Shown piece by piece: positions 49,795 to 59,472 of a DNA stretch of 64,000 nt. The notes beneath the pieces are model-generated. The model was not told the origin of the DNA, made no database searches, and was given only the letters and a program-made list of their open reading frames with translations. Made by a program: the position numbers and the translations under genes. Origin of the DNA: an uncultured Clostridium sp. (GTDB taxonomy: Bacteria; Bacillota; Clostridia; Lachnospirales; Lachnospiraceae). Location: positions 1 to 64,000 of the forward strand of contig UQJF01000002.1 in assembly GCA_900541315.1 (NCBI GenBank). Reading direction: 5' to 3'. Position 1 is the first letter of the stretch. Every line of letters starts with the position of its first letter.

Positions 49795-50241
49795 GTGGGA
49801 ACCTACGATACACTGAATGATGTACTTGTGAACCTGTTTCGGGATATCAATAGTATAGAAGAGAAAGCGATAGCCAGTCAGGAATATCAGGATCTGACCA
49901 ATAACGATATGCATGTGATCAATGCTATCGGGATCGGTACAACTAAAAATATGTCATCCATTGCAAAGGAATTGTCAGTGACCGTGGGTACGCTGACTAT
50001 TTCTATGAACAGCCTTGTGAAAAAAGGCTATGTGATCCGGTGCCGCAGTACACAGGATCGCCGGGTGGTTCATATCTCTCTTTCAGAAAAAGGTGTCAAA
50101 GCATATTATCACCATAAACATTTCCATGAACAGATGATCCAGGGAGTGGTTGGTGTGCTGACAGAAGAGGAACTTCAGGCGCTGATCAAAGCCCTGACAA
50201 AGTTAAATTCCTGGTTCAGAAGCTTTGGCGAGGACGAATAA
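49795..50241 (+). CDS. MarR-family transcriptional regulator
   Basis: About 148 residues: dimer helices at both ends and a winged helix with NMSSIAKELSVTVGTLTISMNSLVKKGYVIR and STQDRRVVHISLSEKG (in part). It resembles FabT-like MarR proteins, but no fatty acid genes follow. There is no ATG near the N-terminus; GTG at 49795 follows AAAGGGA, a GTG at 49780 is an alternative. It is followed after 15 nt by a lipoprotein gene, so the two are probably cotranscribed. Confidence 0.8.
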   Translation: MGTYDTLNDVLVNLFRDINSIEEKAIASQEYQDLTNNDMHVINAIGIGTTKNMSSIAKELSVTVGTLTISMNSLVKKGYVIRCRSTQDRRVVHISLSEKGVKAYYHHKHFHEQMIQGVVGVLTEEELQALIKALTKLNSWFRSFGEDE

Positions 50242-50256
50242 GGAGGCAACATTATA

Positions 50257-50802
50257 ATGAAAAAATGGTTATTAGGTCTGCTGACAGCTATGATGGCAGT
50301 TTCACTGGCTGCATGTACACCGACCACTGAAAAACAGAAAGAAACAAAATCAGCTGCAGAAGCGCAGACACAGATGGAAGCACAGACTACTGGCGGTGCC
50401 AGTGATAAGGTACCGGATCCAAACGTAGCTCCGGTTGCTATTATTTCTATATATCACAAGGGTGACGGTGACAGCCTTGTCCAGGATATGGATTCCCTGG
50501 ACAGTGATGAACTGGATCCGCAGGCTTTAGTAAATAAGATGATGGAGTACGGTATCTTTACAGAAGGAACTGAGGTTTTGGATTTCAACATTACCGGTGA
50601 AGATGACAACAAGACAGCTGTCTTAAATCTGAACCAGGCAGAAAATAACGAAGGCGTTTCTGATAATGCATTTCTGGTAGAAATTGGAAATACCTTTGTA
50701 GAAAATTTTGAATTATCCAAGCTGGCTCTTCAGGTAAACGGAAAAGACCTGGCAGGTGCGGCAGATCTTTCTTATGAAGCTGATTATGAAAATGTAGACT
50801 GA
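50257..50802 (+). CDS. Lipoprotein, GerMN-like domain
   Basis: 181 residues. Signal peptide with lipobox SLAAC (Cys about 20), then a Glu/Thr/Gln-rich linker, and a domain from about residue 60 with AIISIYHKGDGDSLVQ, then LVNKMMEYGIFTEGTEVLDF and TAVLNLNQAE. This resembles the GerMN fold of GerM and similar lipoproteins. No catalytic residues. Surface location is clear; function is not. AGGAGG precedes the start. Confidence 0.65.
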   Translation: MKKWLLGLLTAMMAVSLAACTPTTEKQKETKSAAEAQTQMEAQTTGGASDKVPDPNVAPVAIISIYHKGDGDSLVQDMDSLDSDELDPQALVNKMMEYGIFTEGTEVLDFNITGEDDNKTAVLNLNQAENNEGVSDNAFLVEIGNTFVENFELSKLALQVNGKDLAGAADLSYEADYENVD

Positions 50803-50839
50803 TCATAACGCAGATAAAAATTGAATGAATGACAGAATG

Positions 50840-50884
50840 AAAATGTTCCGAAGGACATAAAAGTGTTTTCCGGAACATTTTTTT
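50840..50884 (+). terminator. Intrinsic terminator
   Basis: AAATGTTCCG (50841-50850) pairs with CGGAACATTT (50871-50880), followed by further T. It ends the marR-lipoprotein transcript and isolates the sugar locus. Confidence 0.9.
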
Positions 50885-51024
50885 GCGTTATACTGGAGAC
50901 TATGCAGCAAATGTCAATAAAATCCACCTTTTCCCCGATATTTTCGGTTAACTGTACTAAAGAAATTTTCGATAATAGGAAAATAGAAAGAATCTACGAC
51001 AACATAAAAAGGGGGATTATACAC

Positions 51025-51870
51025 ATGAAAGTTGCTGTTACTGGAAGCTTAAAAGCAGGAGAGAATGCACCTATTATTTACCGGGGGGATTTTAAAAACA
51101 TTTTTCCTATGATGCGTGAAGACGGGTTTGGAGCGGTGGAATTGCATCTTCGGGATTCCAGGGAGATCGACAGAAAAAAACTGGATAATGAACTGAAAAA
51201 AAACAGTCTTACGCTTACATCTATTGGTACAGGGGGAGCATATGGCACCTGGCATTTAAATATTGCAGATCATGATAAGGATATAAGAAAAAAAGCAATA
51301 GAGTGTTTGAAAGAACACATGATCACGGCATCTCCTTATGAAGGGGTGATCATCATTGGTTCTATGCAGGGGAGATTTAAAGATGCAGGCTCACCGGAAG
51401 AGTTTGTGAATAATGTAGAAGAAAGTCTGGACATTTTAGACCGTATGGCTCAGGAATATGGAGTTTATATAGGATATGAACTGATGAATCATTATGAAAG
51501 TGATTTCCTGTTTCGTATAGAAGATGGAATTCGTTTTTTAAATGAGCATTCCTACAAGAGAACAGGTATTCACATTGATACAGTCCATATGAATGTGGAT
51601 GAAAGTGATATGGGAGCGGCAATCCGTAAGGCTGGAAAGCTGATAAATCATATTCACATAGCGGATAATGATCGCTATTATCCAGGGCATGGACATATAA
51701 ATTTCAGGGAGATTATCCAGGCATTAAAGGACATAGAGTATGACGGGACTTTAGCACTGGAAATTTTTTCTAAACCAGAAGCAAGGCTCTGTGCCCGAAA
51801 ATCCAGGGAGTATCTGAGATTTATTTTGGAGGAGGTTTATGGCAGGGAAAAAGGACAGAAAATTTGTTAG
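51025..51870 (+). CDS. Sugar phosphate isomerase/epimerase-family TIM barrel
   Basis: 281 residues of the xylose isomerase-like TIM-barrel family. Probable metal ligands are Glu in YIGYELMNHYES, Asp/His in GIHIDTVHMN, His in INHIHIADNDRYYPGHGHINF (in part) and Glu in TLALEIFSK. Members epimerise ketoses or act on inositol and uronate derivatives; the substrate here is unknown. Start at 51025 follows GGGGG; the 54-codon extension covers the upstream terminator. It overlaps the kinase gene by 32 nt and opens the sugar locus. Confidence 0.85.
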   Translation: MKVAVTGSLKAGENAPIIYRGDFKNIFPMMREDGFGAVELHLRDSREIDRKKLDNELKKNSLTLTSIGTGGAYGTWHLNIADHDKDIRKKAIECLKEHMITASPYEGVIIIGSMQGRFKDAGSPEEFVNNVEESLDILDRMAQEYGVYIGYELMNHYESDFLFRIEDGIRFLNEHSYKRTGIHIDTVHMNVDESDMGAAIRKAGKLINHIHIADNDRYYPGHGHINFREIIQALKDIEYDGTLALEIFSKPEARLCARKSREYLRFILEEVYGREKGQKIC

Positions 51871-53761
51871 TATTGGAAAAAAAATCATATGGAATATAAC
51901 GATTATAACGGTTATTGTTGCGATCATATTTTCTATTTATATTTATTCTTCCATGCAGAAAAATGCAGTCAAACGTTATGAAAATCAGATAATAACCAAT
52001 GCAGAAGTGTCTGGAAAGAATATTGATCATTATATAAGCAGTATGATTAAAGCAATAAGATCGGTTTATATTAATCATCAGCTTATGCGGTTTTTGAAAA
52101 ATAATCACAGTGACGAAGCACTGGAAGAAAATGAAAAGCTGATTATAGAGTATTTTAAATCTGTATATTATGCATCTACAGTGGCATCACAAATATATTT
52201 GGTCATACCGGGTACAGGGGGAGAAAAGAATTTTTCCATGTTATATATTCCGAGGATCCTTAAATTTTTTGCTCAGGAATCCAAAGAAGATCTGACATTT
52301 CCTGCTATGGAAAGTTACAAGGATATTTATATTGAACCTACTCATGTAAAGACAAGCTATGGACATAATGTATCGACTATTGACAGTTATCCCCTTCAGG
52401 AACAGGTATTTACAGTCTGGCTCCCAATTTCAGATCTTCCGGCAAGGACAAAACCAATTGCTTATATTGCAATTGATCTTCCTATTTCTTTTATTACGGA
52501 TAACTGCAGGGTTGTATACAATCAATCGGAAGCTATGTATGTGGTAGATGAAAATAATATTATTGTGGCTTCCAGCGATACGCAGGCCCAGATGAAAAGC
52601 TTCTTGGAGTATTATCCTTCTTATTCTGAATTAGAGCAAGCAGGGATTTTCACCAGGTATGGTGCTAAATTTCTGTCAGAGGTTGATATTGTTTCCAAGT
52701 ATTTTAACTGGAAGATCATAACAGCCATTGATCCAGACAGTGTATATGCATTAACTCTTACCCAGATGCTTTCCATACTGGGAATATTTGGAATATTGGT
52801 AGTACTTTTATGGTGTATTACTTCTTTCAGAATATTAAAGTATACGGTGTCACTGCGTCAGATTACTACATATATGGAACGAGAACGGGAAATGAAAAGC
52901 TGGGACAAAGGAAAAAAGATCGGTGAATGTATCATTTATGGTGAAAATGATGAAATAAGTTCGCTGATTGATTCTTTTGAAAAGCTGATGGATTCCTTAA
53001 AAGAACATGCAATTCAAAAATATGAATTGAAACTGGCGTATACAAAAGCAGAACTGCGTACAATGCAGGCACAAATAAATCCTCATTTTATTTATAATGT
53101 GATTCAGTGTTTTGCAACCAATGCATTAAAAGATAAAAATGTAAAGCAGTACCAGATGATCTCTTCTTTTGGACAGATGCTCCATTATGCCATGGTGTTG
53201 GAACCAAGTATGGTTCCTATTGAAAAGGAATTGGATTATGTAAAAAGATATGTGGCGCTTCAGCAGATGCGTTTTGAGCAGCAGCTGATTTTGGATTGTG
53301 AAATGGATTCAGGAGCAGCTGATATCAGGATTCCCAAGATGACAATTCAGCCATTGATTGAAAATGCGATCACACACGGAAATCTGTTGAAGAAATCAGA
53401 TGGTGCCATTCAGCTAAAAATCGGACTTACAGATGGGATGCTTCATGTACTAATAAAAGACAACGGGATAGCAGTGACAGATGACAGAGTCTGTCAGATT
53501 TACGATACCATAAGACAGATACGCAGCAAGTTGCAGGAGGGAGTGGCTTCAAAGGAAGTACAGCAGACGACAGCATTATCTTATTTTGCAAAAGAAGGAA
53601 ATGATCATCACCATTTTATTGGGATTGAAAATGTATTTTCGAGGCTTATACTGAGTTTTGGAGAGTGCGATTTTTTGATTTATGGGAATAATCTTAATGG
53701 TACCAGCGTAGAATTTGTTGTTCCGGCGCATGTCAGACCATTTAAGGAGGTAGAAGGATGA
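51839..53761 (+). CDS. YesM-type sensor histidine kinase (sugar locus)
   Basis: 640 residues. A basic N-terminus and membrane helix (about 17-37), an extracellular sensor domain (about 40-305), a second helix (about 310-330), linker, phospho-His in QAQINPHFIYNVIQCF and ATPase motif PLIENAITHG with DNGIAVTDD. The second Gly box is weak (DNGIAV rather than D-x-G-x-G). Starts inside the epimerase gene behind GGAGG and overlaps the regulator by ATGA, so all three are cotranscribed. Confidence 0.9.
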   Translation: MAGKKDRKFVSIGKKIIWNITIITVIVAIIFSIYIYSSMQKNAVKRYENQIITNAEVSGKNIDHYISSMIKAIRSVYINHQLMRFLKNNHSDEALEENEKLIIEYFKSVYYASTVASQIYLVIPGTGGEKNFSMLYIPRILKFFAQESKEDLTFPAMESYKDIYIEPTHVKTSYGHNVSTIDSYPLQEQVFTVWLPISDLPARTKPIAYIAIDLPISFITDNCRVVYNQSEAMYVVDENNIIVASSDTQAQMKSFLEYYPSYSELEQAGIFTRYGAKFLSEVDIVSKYFNWKIITAIDPDSVYALTLTQMLSILGIFGILVVLLWCITSFRILKYTVSLRQITTYMEREREMKSWDKGKKIGECIIYGENDEISSLIDSFEKLMDSLKEHAIQKYELKLAYTKAELRTMQAQINPHFIYNVIQCFATNALKDKNVKQYQMISSFGQMLHYAMVLEPSMVPIEKELDYVKRYVALQQMRFEQQLILDCEMDSGAADIRIPKMTIQPLIENAITHGNLLKKSDGAIQLKIGLTDGMLHVLIKDNGIAVTDDRVCQIYDTIRQIRSKLQEGVASKEVQQTTALSYFAKEGNDHHHFIGIENVFSRLILSFGECDFLIYGNNLNGTSVEFVVPAHVRPFKEVEG

Positions 53762-55332
53762 AAGTTTTGATCGTAGATGATGAAAGTCATGTAAGAGATG
53801 CCATACAACTGCTTCTGGAATGGGAAAAATATGGGTTTGATACAGTATTGACTGCGGACAATGTAGAAGATGCTATCAATATTTTACAGGATGAAAGACC
53901 AGAATTGCTGATTGTAGATGTAGTGATCGAGGATGTTTTTGGCATGGATATTATGAATTATATTAATGACCAGAATCTTAATACAAAAGCAGTGGTCATT
54001 TCCGGCCACGATGATTTTCAATATGTAAGGGCTATGTTCATACTAGGAGCAGTGGAATACCTGCTAAAACCAATTGAACAGGACAAGCTGGAGGAAGCTG
54101 TATTAAAAGCAGTTTCACAAATGAAGATAATAGAGGAAGAGGAAAAATTCACTGTAGATAAGCAATTTAAACGTATGTCACCGGATTATCAGCATGGTCT
54201 TTTACGTAAATTATTTCGTCCTGAACTTGCAGACAAGGCATATGAAGAACTTGTAAAAATATCACAGCAGCTGAAAAATGCAGATCGCAGCTGCATCCTG
54301 CATTGCAGTGGCAGCACGCTTCCAATACATGAAGAAGGTTATCTTCTTAAGCTGAGTCGTTTTGTGAACAGAATACAGGATATGTTGGAATCAGAAGGAA
54401 AAGGGGCTGTATTTCAAAACATGAAACCCTCTATGGATATTGTAATCTTGATCTATGGGACAGAAAAAACAGATTTTTCTGCCCAGATCCTGGAATTAAA
54501 AAAAATTGCAGTAAGTGAAAACTGTGTGATCCATTTGGGAGTAAGCAGTGTGCGTCCATTTCCTTCAGAATTGGAAAACACATGGGAAGAAGCCAAAACA
54601 GCGGCAGATCATATTTCTGGGACAGGAATTTTTATTACAGAACTATACAGGAAGGGTATGTCCCATATCCGCTTAAAAGAAAATCTGAAATTAGAAAGAG
54701 CTATGTATTCTTCTATTATACTGGGTAATATTATAACATTTGAAGAGCAGCTGAACCTGTGGACTGCGGCTTTAATAGAAAACCAGAAGATCACTTTGGG
54801 AATTTACAGAAATGTATGGGATGGCTTTCTTGCAGTATATAAAAAATGGGTCAGTGAATCCGATGTTTTAGAGGAGGAGTTATTCTCAGAAATACCGGTA
54901 AAGAATTTTGGAGATATTCTTTCCTGTTCCTGGAAAGAGATTCCTGTATGTATGACAAGATATTTTATTTTGTGTGCAGCCAAATTGATAGAGTGCCGTA
55001 AACACACCCAGAACATTTCAGGACTGATGGCTAAAATAGAAGATTTTCTGGAACTGAATTATATGAAAAAAATATCACAGCAGGAGATTGCAGATTATTT
55101 TCATGTAAACAAGGATTATTTGAGCAGGGCATTTAAAAAACATACGGGAATTGGAATGGCAAAATATCTAAACAATATACGGATAGAAAATGCCAGAGAA
55201 TTGCTTAGTTCTTCGAATTTGACAGTTGCAGAGATTGCAGACCAGGTGGGGTATTTTGATGCCAAGTATTTTTCACGGCAGTTTAAATTAGCCTGCTCTA
55301 TGACACCGGCCCAATATCGGCAGAAAATTTAG
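53758..55332 (+). CDS. YesN-type AraC-family response regulator (sugar locus)
   Basis: 524 residues: receiver domain with IVDDESHVRDA, phosphoacceptor Asp in LLIVDVVIEDVFGMD and Lys in YLLKPIEQ; middle region; C-terminal AraC double helix-turn-helix with DYFHVNKDYLSRAFKKHTG and TVAEIADQVGYFDAKYFSRQFK (in part). It likely activates the ABC transporter operon that begins 140 bp downstream, where a direct repeat with 21-bp spacing lies. Partner of the kinase encoded before it. Confidence 0.92.
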   Translation: MKVLIVDDESHVRDAIQLLLEWEKYGFDTVLTADNVEDAINILQDERPELLIVDVVIEDVFGMDIMNYINDQNLNTKAVVISGHDDFQYVRAMFILGAVEYLLKPIEQDKLEEAVLKAVSQMKIIEEEEKFTVDKQFKRMSPDYQHGLLRKLFRPELADKAYEELVKISQQLKNADRSCILHCSGSTLPIHEEGYLLKLSRFVNRIQDMLESEGKGAVFQNMKPSMDIVILIYGTEKTDFSAQILELKKIAVSENCVIHLGVSSVRPFPSELENTWEEAKTAADHISGTGIFITELYRKGMSHIRLKENLKLERAMYSSIILGNIITFEEQLNLWTAALIENQKITLGIYRNVWDGFLAVYKKWVSESDVLEEELFSEIPVKNFGDILSCSWKEIPVCMTRYFILCAAKLIECRKHTQNISGLMAKIEDFLELNYMKKISQQEIADYFHVNKDYLSRAFKKHTGIGMAKYLNNIRIENARELLSSSNLTVAEIADQVGYFDAKYFSRQFKLACSMTPAQYRQKI

Positions 55333-55340
55333 AAATAGAG

Positions 55341-55369
55341 GTCAAAAAAGTCCTCCTTTAAGTCAAAAA
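55341..55369 (+). promoter_or_regulatory. Direct repeat, candidate response-regulator site
   Basis: GTCAAAAA occurs at 55341-55348 and 55362-55369, exactly 21 bp apart, i.e. on the same face of the helix. AraC-type dimers bind such repeats. A -10-like TAAAAT follows at 55379-55384. No good -35 is present, as expected for an activated promoter. Confidence 0.55.
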
Positions 55370-55394
55370 TGTATGTACTAAAATAAAAACAGGA

Positions 55395-55412
55395 ATGGTA
55401 ACATATTACCAT
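55395..55412. promoter_or_regulatory. Palindrome before the sugar ABC operon
   Basis: ATGGTAA-CATA-TTACCAT is a perfect inverted repeat located downstream of the direct repeats and 60 bp before the first permease gene. It could be a site for a second regulator or a leader hairpin. Confidence 0.5.
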
Positions 55413-55472
55413 AACAAGTGAGAAAAATGACTGTTAGATGTACATGATTTATGATTTAAAGGGGGATGATTT

Positions 55473-56375
55473 TTGTTGAATGGTAAAAGTGTTGTAAAAA
55501 CAAAAAATGTTTTAACGGAAATTAAAGGAAGTGCTATATTCCTGGGGCCGACGATGCTGCTGTTTACTTTGCTGTTCCTGATCCCTTTAGTCAGTGAGAT
55601 ATTTTATTCATTTACAAACTGGAATGGTATTGACCCTACTTTTAAGTTTATCGGATTAAAAAATTATCTGAGAACCGTAAAAGATGCTACGTACTGGACA
55701 TCTTTCTGGTTTACTATTAAGTTTTCCATTTTTGTTGTAGTGATATCCAATCTGATTGGATTTTTCTGGGCATATGTGCTTTCAGGGGATATCCCTTATA
55801 AAAATTTCTGGAGAGCGCTGATCTATGCGCCACGTATTATTGGTGGTGTTGTACTTGGATTTTTGTGGAGATTCATTTTCCAGAATGTATTTGTCCAGTT
55901 TGGTAACTGGACTGGCATTAAGTGGTTTGCCCAGCAGTGGTTTACAACTCCGGAATCTTCTTTCTGGGCACTGGTAATCGTTATGACCTGGTCTCTTTCA
56001 GGGTATCTGATGATCATTTACAATTCTGGTCTGGCAGCGATTTCAAAAGATTACTATGAAGCAGCTACTGTAGATGGTGCATCTAAGCTTACGATCCTCA
56101 AATCTATTACTCTCCCGCTTTTAAAGGGAACAACAACAAGGTGTCTGTTTATTGCTATTAACTGGGCAATGCTTTTATATGATACGAATATTTCTCTTAC
56201 AAATGGTAATCCTTACAGAACTTCAGAAGGCGTTATGATGAATATATATGCAACAGCATTTAGAAGTAACCAGATCGCTTTTGGTGCAGCAAAGTCCATT
56301 TTATTTATCATTGTATTGTTAGTAGTTTCCTTTGGACAGATGAAACTGACATCCAGAAATGAGGTGACTTTATAA
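55473..56375 (+). CDS. Sugar ABC transporter permease (MalF/UgpA type)
   Basis: 300 residues with six membrane helices and the EAA loop EAATVDGASKLTILKSITLPLL (in part), the contact with the ATPase. Sugar-type (CUT1) inner-membrane permease. There is no ATG; the TTG at 55473 has GGGGG 7 nt upstream, and a TTG follows directly as alternative. Coupled by TAATG to the second permease. The ATPase is not encoded here and must be shared (MsmX-like). Confidence 0.92.
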   Translation: MLNGKSVVKTKNVLTEIKGSAIFLGPTMLLFTLLFLIPLVSEIFYSFTNWNGIDPTFKFIGLKNYLRTVKDATYWTSFWFTIKFSIFVVVISNLIGFFWAYVLSGDIPYKNFWRALIYAPRIIGGVVLGFLWRFIFQNVFVQFGNWTGIKWFAQQWFTTPESSFWALVIVMTWSLSGYLMIIYNSGLAAISKDYYEAATVDGASKLTILKSITLPLLKGTTTRCLFIAINWAMLLYDTNISLTNGNPYRTSEGVMMNIYATAFRSNQIAFGAAKSILFIIVLLVVSFGQMKLTSRNEVTL

Positions 56376-57205
56376 TGAAAAAGGCGAAAAGATTGTACTT
56401 GTTTCTGGCGCTTGTATTTATCATTTTTAGCTGCTGTCTCGTAATCATACCTTTATATTTTACGGTACTGAATTCTTTTAAACCATACTCAGAGATTGCA
56501 GCAAATATTGCAGCATTTCCACACAACCCAACGTTAAGCAATTTTAAAGAAGCGTGGAGAAGATTGGATTTCCTGAGAGTTTTGGGAAATACATTGATCG
56601 TTACTGTATTTTCTGCTATTGGTACTGTGATTTTAAGCGGAATGACCGGCTATTGGATCACACGTCATAACAATTGGTTTACAAAACTCTGTTTTGTATT
56701 GATCCTTTGTGGAATGAGTGTTCCTTTTCAATGTATTATGATCACATTTGCAAAAATGATTGGTTTATTAAAACTTGGAAATCATTATCTGGGCGTTATT
56801 TTAAGTAATTGGACATTTTCCATGCCTATGTCGGTTTTTCTGGTAACAGGGGCGGTAAAGGCACTTCCATTAGAAATTGAAGAGTCAGCAGTTATTGATG
56901 GTTGTTCTCCGATGTCTCTTTACTGGCGAATCGTATTTCCACTGACAAAAGGAACTATGTTTACGATCGTATGTCTGGAAGTGTTAAAATATTGGAATAA
57001 TTACCTGATGACACAGTTTATTCTTACAAAGCCACAGCTGCGTACGATTCAGATTGCAATGATGTCCTTATTTAACGAGGCATTGTTCTCCTGGGATGTA
57101 GCAGTAGCAGCAGTAACTTTGTCAATCCTTCCTTTATTTGTTTTCTTTGTGATTTCACAGAAACAGGTAATGAGTGGGGCAACAGTAGGAGCAGTGAAAG
57201 GCTAG
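56375..57205 (+). CDS. Sugar ABC transporter permease (MalG/UgpE type)
   Basis: 276 residues, six membrane helices, EAA loop EESAVIDGCSPMSLYWRIVFPL (in part) and the N-terminal NSFKPYSEI typical of the MalG-type partner. Forms the channel with the preceding permease. The start codon overlaps the previous stop. Ends before an intergenic hairpin that probably protects the transcript. Confidence 0.92.
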   Translation: MKKAKRLYLFLALVFIIFSCCLVIIPLYFTVLNSFKPYSEIAANIAAFPHNPTLSNFKEAWRRLDFLRVLGNTLIVTVFSAIGTVILSGMTGYWITRHNNWFTKLCFVLILCGMSVPFQCIMITFAKMIGLLKLGNHYLGVILSNWTFSMPMSVFLVTGAVKALPLEIEESAVIDGCSPMSLYWRIVFPLTKGTMFTIVCLEVLKYWNNYLMTQFILTKPQLRTIQIAMMSLFNEALFSWDVAVAAVTLSILPLFVFFVISQKQVMSGATVGAVKG

Positions 57206-57207
57206 AG

Positions 57208-57233
57208 CTTACAACTGTCCGGAAAGTTGTGAG
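57208..57233 (+). other. Intercistronic hairpin
   Basis: CTTACAACT and AGTTGTGAG (57208-57216, 57225-57233) form a stem between the permease and binding-protein genes. It lacks a T-run. Such hairpins often raise binding-protein yield by stabilising processed messages. Confidence 0.5.
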
Positions 57234-57284
57234 TTTCATCACTTAAATTTTAATAATTTTAATAAACGAAAGGGGAAGCAGTTT

Positions 57285-58670
57285 ATGAAGAAAAGAAGAG
57301 TAGCAGCGTTATTTATGGCAGTAACAGGAATGACAGGATGTGGTTCTTCAGATACCGCAACAACAGAGGCAGCTAAAACAGAAGCTGGTTCAGAGGCAGT
57401 TTCAAAGGAAGAAACAGAGGCAGCGAAAGAGAAAACGATTGATGTAAAGAGTCTTCCTGCCGGTTCAGTCGATCTTTCCATTATGCTTCCACTGGGGCAG
57501 TGGACGGATAATTTTAATATGTTGATTGATGCATATAAAGCAGAGCATCCGGAAATCGGTGAGATTACAGCTACATTCCCAGGTTCTGATAAATATGATG
57601 ATTTATTAGTATCTGCTCTTTCAGCAGGAGAGCTGCCAAACATCATTAACCTTGGCTATGGTGTAAGAAGACAGGATTGGTGGCAGTACTGTGAAGATTT
57701 AAGCACTGGCTGTCCAGCATACGAAATGCTGACAGATGCTCAGATTGAAAATGGTACAGATGGCGATTACGGAATGTTGGTTCTGCCTATGACAATGGAA
57801 GGAACAGGAATTCTTTATAATACTAAGATCCTGGAAGAGACTGGCTGGGATCATATGCCGGAAACAAGAGATGAACTGTTGCAGTACTGCAAGGATCTGA
57901 AGGAAAAAGGCATTCAGCCATTTATGCTTCCATGGGCAGAGACTTATCTGAATTTATTTAACAATGTAGGAAATTACTGGCTGTTGGATAAGCCAGATGG
58001 CGGAAAAGAAACGTTAGCTAAACTGATGAACGGAGAAGACGTAGATCTTGCCAATGATCCAGAGATGACGGAACTGTTAGATACATATGAACAGATATTA
58101 ATGCCTTATGCACAGGAAGGCGCTGTTTCAGCAGATAAATGGACCTGCCGTAATGCATTCTTTGCAGAAGAGTGTGCAATGCTGATCGGTGAAGGATCTT
58201 ACGAAACACCAAATATCCAGAATGCGAATCCGGCACTGCTTGATCATGTAAAACAGGGAATCCTTCCGATTTCAAATGACGCATCTAAGAATAAGATGGC
58301 AATTGCAACAATTAGTATTAGTGTTACAAAAAATGACGATCCAAATGTAGTTGCATGTGCAAAGGATTTTGCAAGCTGGTTAGTATCCTCTGATACTGCA
58401 AGATTATGGCATCAGGAAACTATGGGAAGTCCAACATCTATTCAGGGACTGGAGGTATCCGATAAACTTCCTGTTATTGCAAAAGATGTAATTGATACCA
58501 TCGATGCAGGAAAAGCAACAGAGAATGTTTTCGTATACATGCCATCATCTATTTATACAGATATGCAGGAGAACTGGGCAAAATATGTTGCTGGCGTAGA
58601 AACTAGAGAGCAGTTTCTTGAGAGATATCAGCAGATCTTTAAAGATTTAAAAGATGGTATTTACGGCTAA
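57285..58670 (+). CDS. Sugar ABC transporter substrate-binding lipoprotein
   Basis: 461 residues. Lipobox GMTGC (Cys about 19), Glu/Thr/Ala-rich linker to about 55, then a family 1 extracellular solute-binding fold with LPGQWTDNFNMLIDAYKAEHPEI-like opening and many aromatic residues (GYGVRRQDWWQYCEDL) that suit sugar stacking. It delivers the sugar to the two permeases encoded just before. Sugar identity unknown. AAAGGGG precedes the start. Confidence 0.92.
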   Translation: MKKRRVAALFMAVTGMTGCGSSDTATTEAAKTEAGSEAVSKEETEAAKEKTIDVKSLPAGSVDLSIMLPLGQWTDNFNMLIDAYKAEHPEIGEITATFPGSDKYDDLLVSALSAGELPNIINLGYGVRRQDWWQYCEDLSTGCPAYEMLTDAQIENGTDGDYGMLVLPMTMEGTGILYNTKILEETGWDHMPETRDELLQYCKDLKEKGIQPFMLPWAETYLNLFNNVGNYWLLDKPDGGKETLAKLMNGEDVDLANDPEMTELLDTYEQILMPYAQEGAVSADKWTCRNAFFAEECAMLIGEGSYETPNIQNANPALLDHVKQGILPISNDASKNKMAIATISISVTKNDDPNVVACAKDFASWLVSSDTARLWHQETMGSPTSIQGLEVSDKLPVIAKDVIDTIDAGKATENVFVYMPSSIYTDMQENWAKYVAGVETREQFLERYQQIFKDLKDGIYG

Positions 58671-58699
58671 ATCTCTGGTCTGTAGTGAGAGGTAGGAAA

Positions 58700-59461
58700 A
58701 TGAATAAATTTTATATTGCGAGAGCAGAAGAAATAAAAGCAGATTACAATGAACATGGCTTTGCCCTTACAGAACTTCTGGAGGGCAGCCATGATGACAG
58801 TATCCATAATTACAAAGGCTTTTTAAAATCAGGAGCAGAGATCGTTCCGGAGCTGTATAAGGATAAAGTAGTCATCTATATGTTTGGCAAAGGAAAGGGA
58901 TATGTGGCAGATCAAAATGGTGTCAATTCCATTGAAGAAGAGATTAGCTTTTACTTCCCAGCATTTGACAAAAACCCATACAGGATCCACGCTTTTGAAG
59001 ATATGGAGTTTATCAAGTCAATTGTAACAATGGATGACTATGACTGGGAAGATTACAGCAAGTCCCATGTGAGACTGCCGTATTTCAGACCATTAAGCAA
59101 ATGCTCACGTTATGATCAGGACTGCAAAGGTCCTCGTACCACATCCTGGCATGTATTAAATCCAAAGCAGTTAGGTCATGTGATCCTTGGTGTTGTACGG
59201 GCCGTAGGAGAAGGAACTGATGAAAAGGGACATCCAGCCGTTCATCAGTGGAATTACTGCCTTGGAAATGCAGATTTTGATATTACTGTTGACGGAGAGA
59301 CTACTCATACAAAGGCAGGCGATTTCAGCTTTATTCCAGCAGGACCGGATCACAGCCTGATCGCACAGCCGGGTAAGGAAGTATTTTATGTATGGTATGA
59401 GCAGTTTACCAGAGGCAGTCGTGATTATATTGTGAAGTTGGCGAAAGGTGAAATGGAATAG
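58700..59461 (+). CDS. Bicupin-like protein, paralogue 1
   Basis: 253 residues with two cupin-like halves. The N-half has FLKSGAEIVPELYKDKVVIYMFGKGKGYV (in part) and IHAFEDMEFI; the C-half has VVRAVGEGTDEKGHP, then VHQWNY, and IPAGPDHSLIAQPGKEVFYVWYE, with His residues in GHPAVH and PDH as probable metal ligands. Not a family I can name; the fold recalls KduI/IolB-like isomerases but the motifs differ. First of three tandem paralogues behind a sugar ABC transporter. Start at 58700 with AGGT/GGTAGG upstream. Confidence 0.75.
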   Translation: MNKFYIARAEEIKADYNEHGFALTELLEGSHDDSIHNYKGFLKSGAEIVPELYKDKVVIYMFGKGKGYVADQNGVNSIEEEISFYFPAFDKNPYRIHAFEDMEFIKSIVTMDDYDWEDYSKSHVRLPYFRPLSKCSRYDQDCKGPRTTSWHVLNPKQLGHVILGVVRAVGEGTDEKGHPAVHQWNYCLGNADFDITVDGETTHTKAGDFSFIPAGPDHSLIAQPGKEVFYVWYEQFTRGSRDYIVKLAKGEME

Positions 59462-59472
59462 AGGTAGCATTT

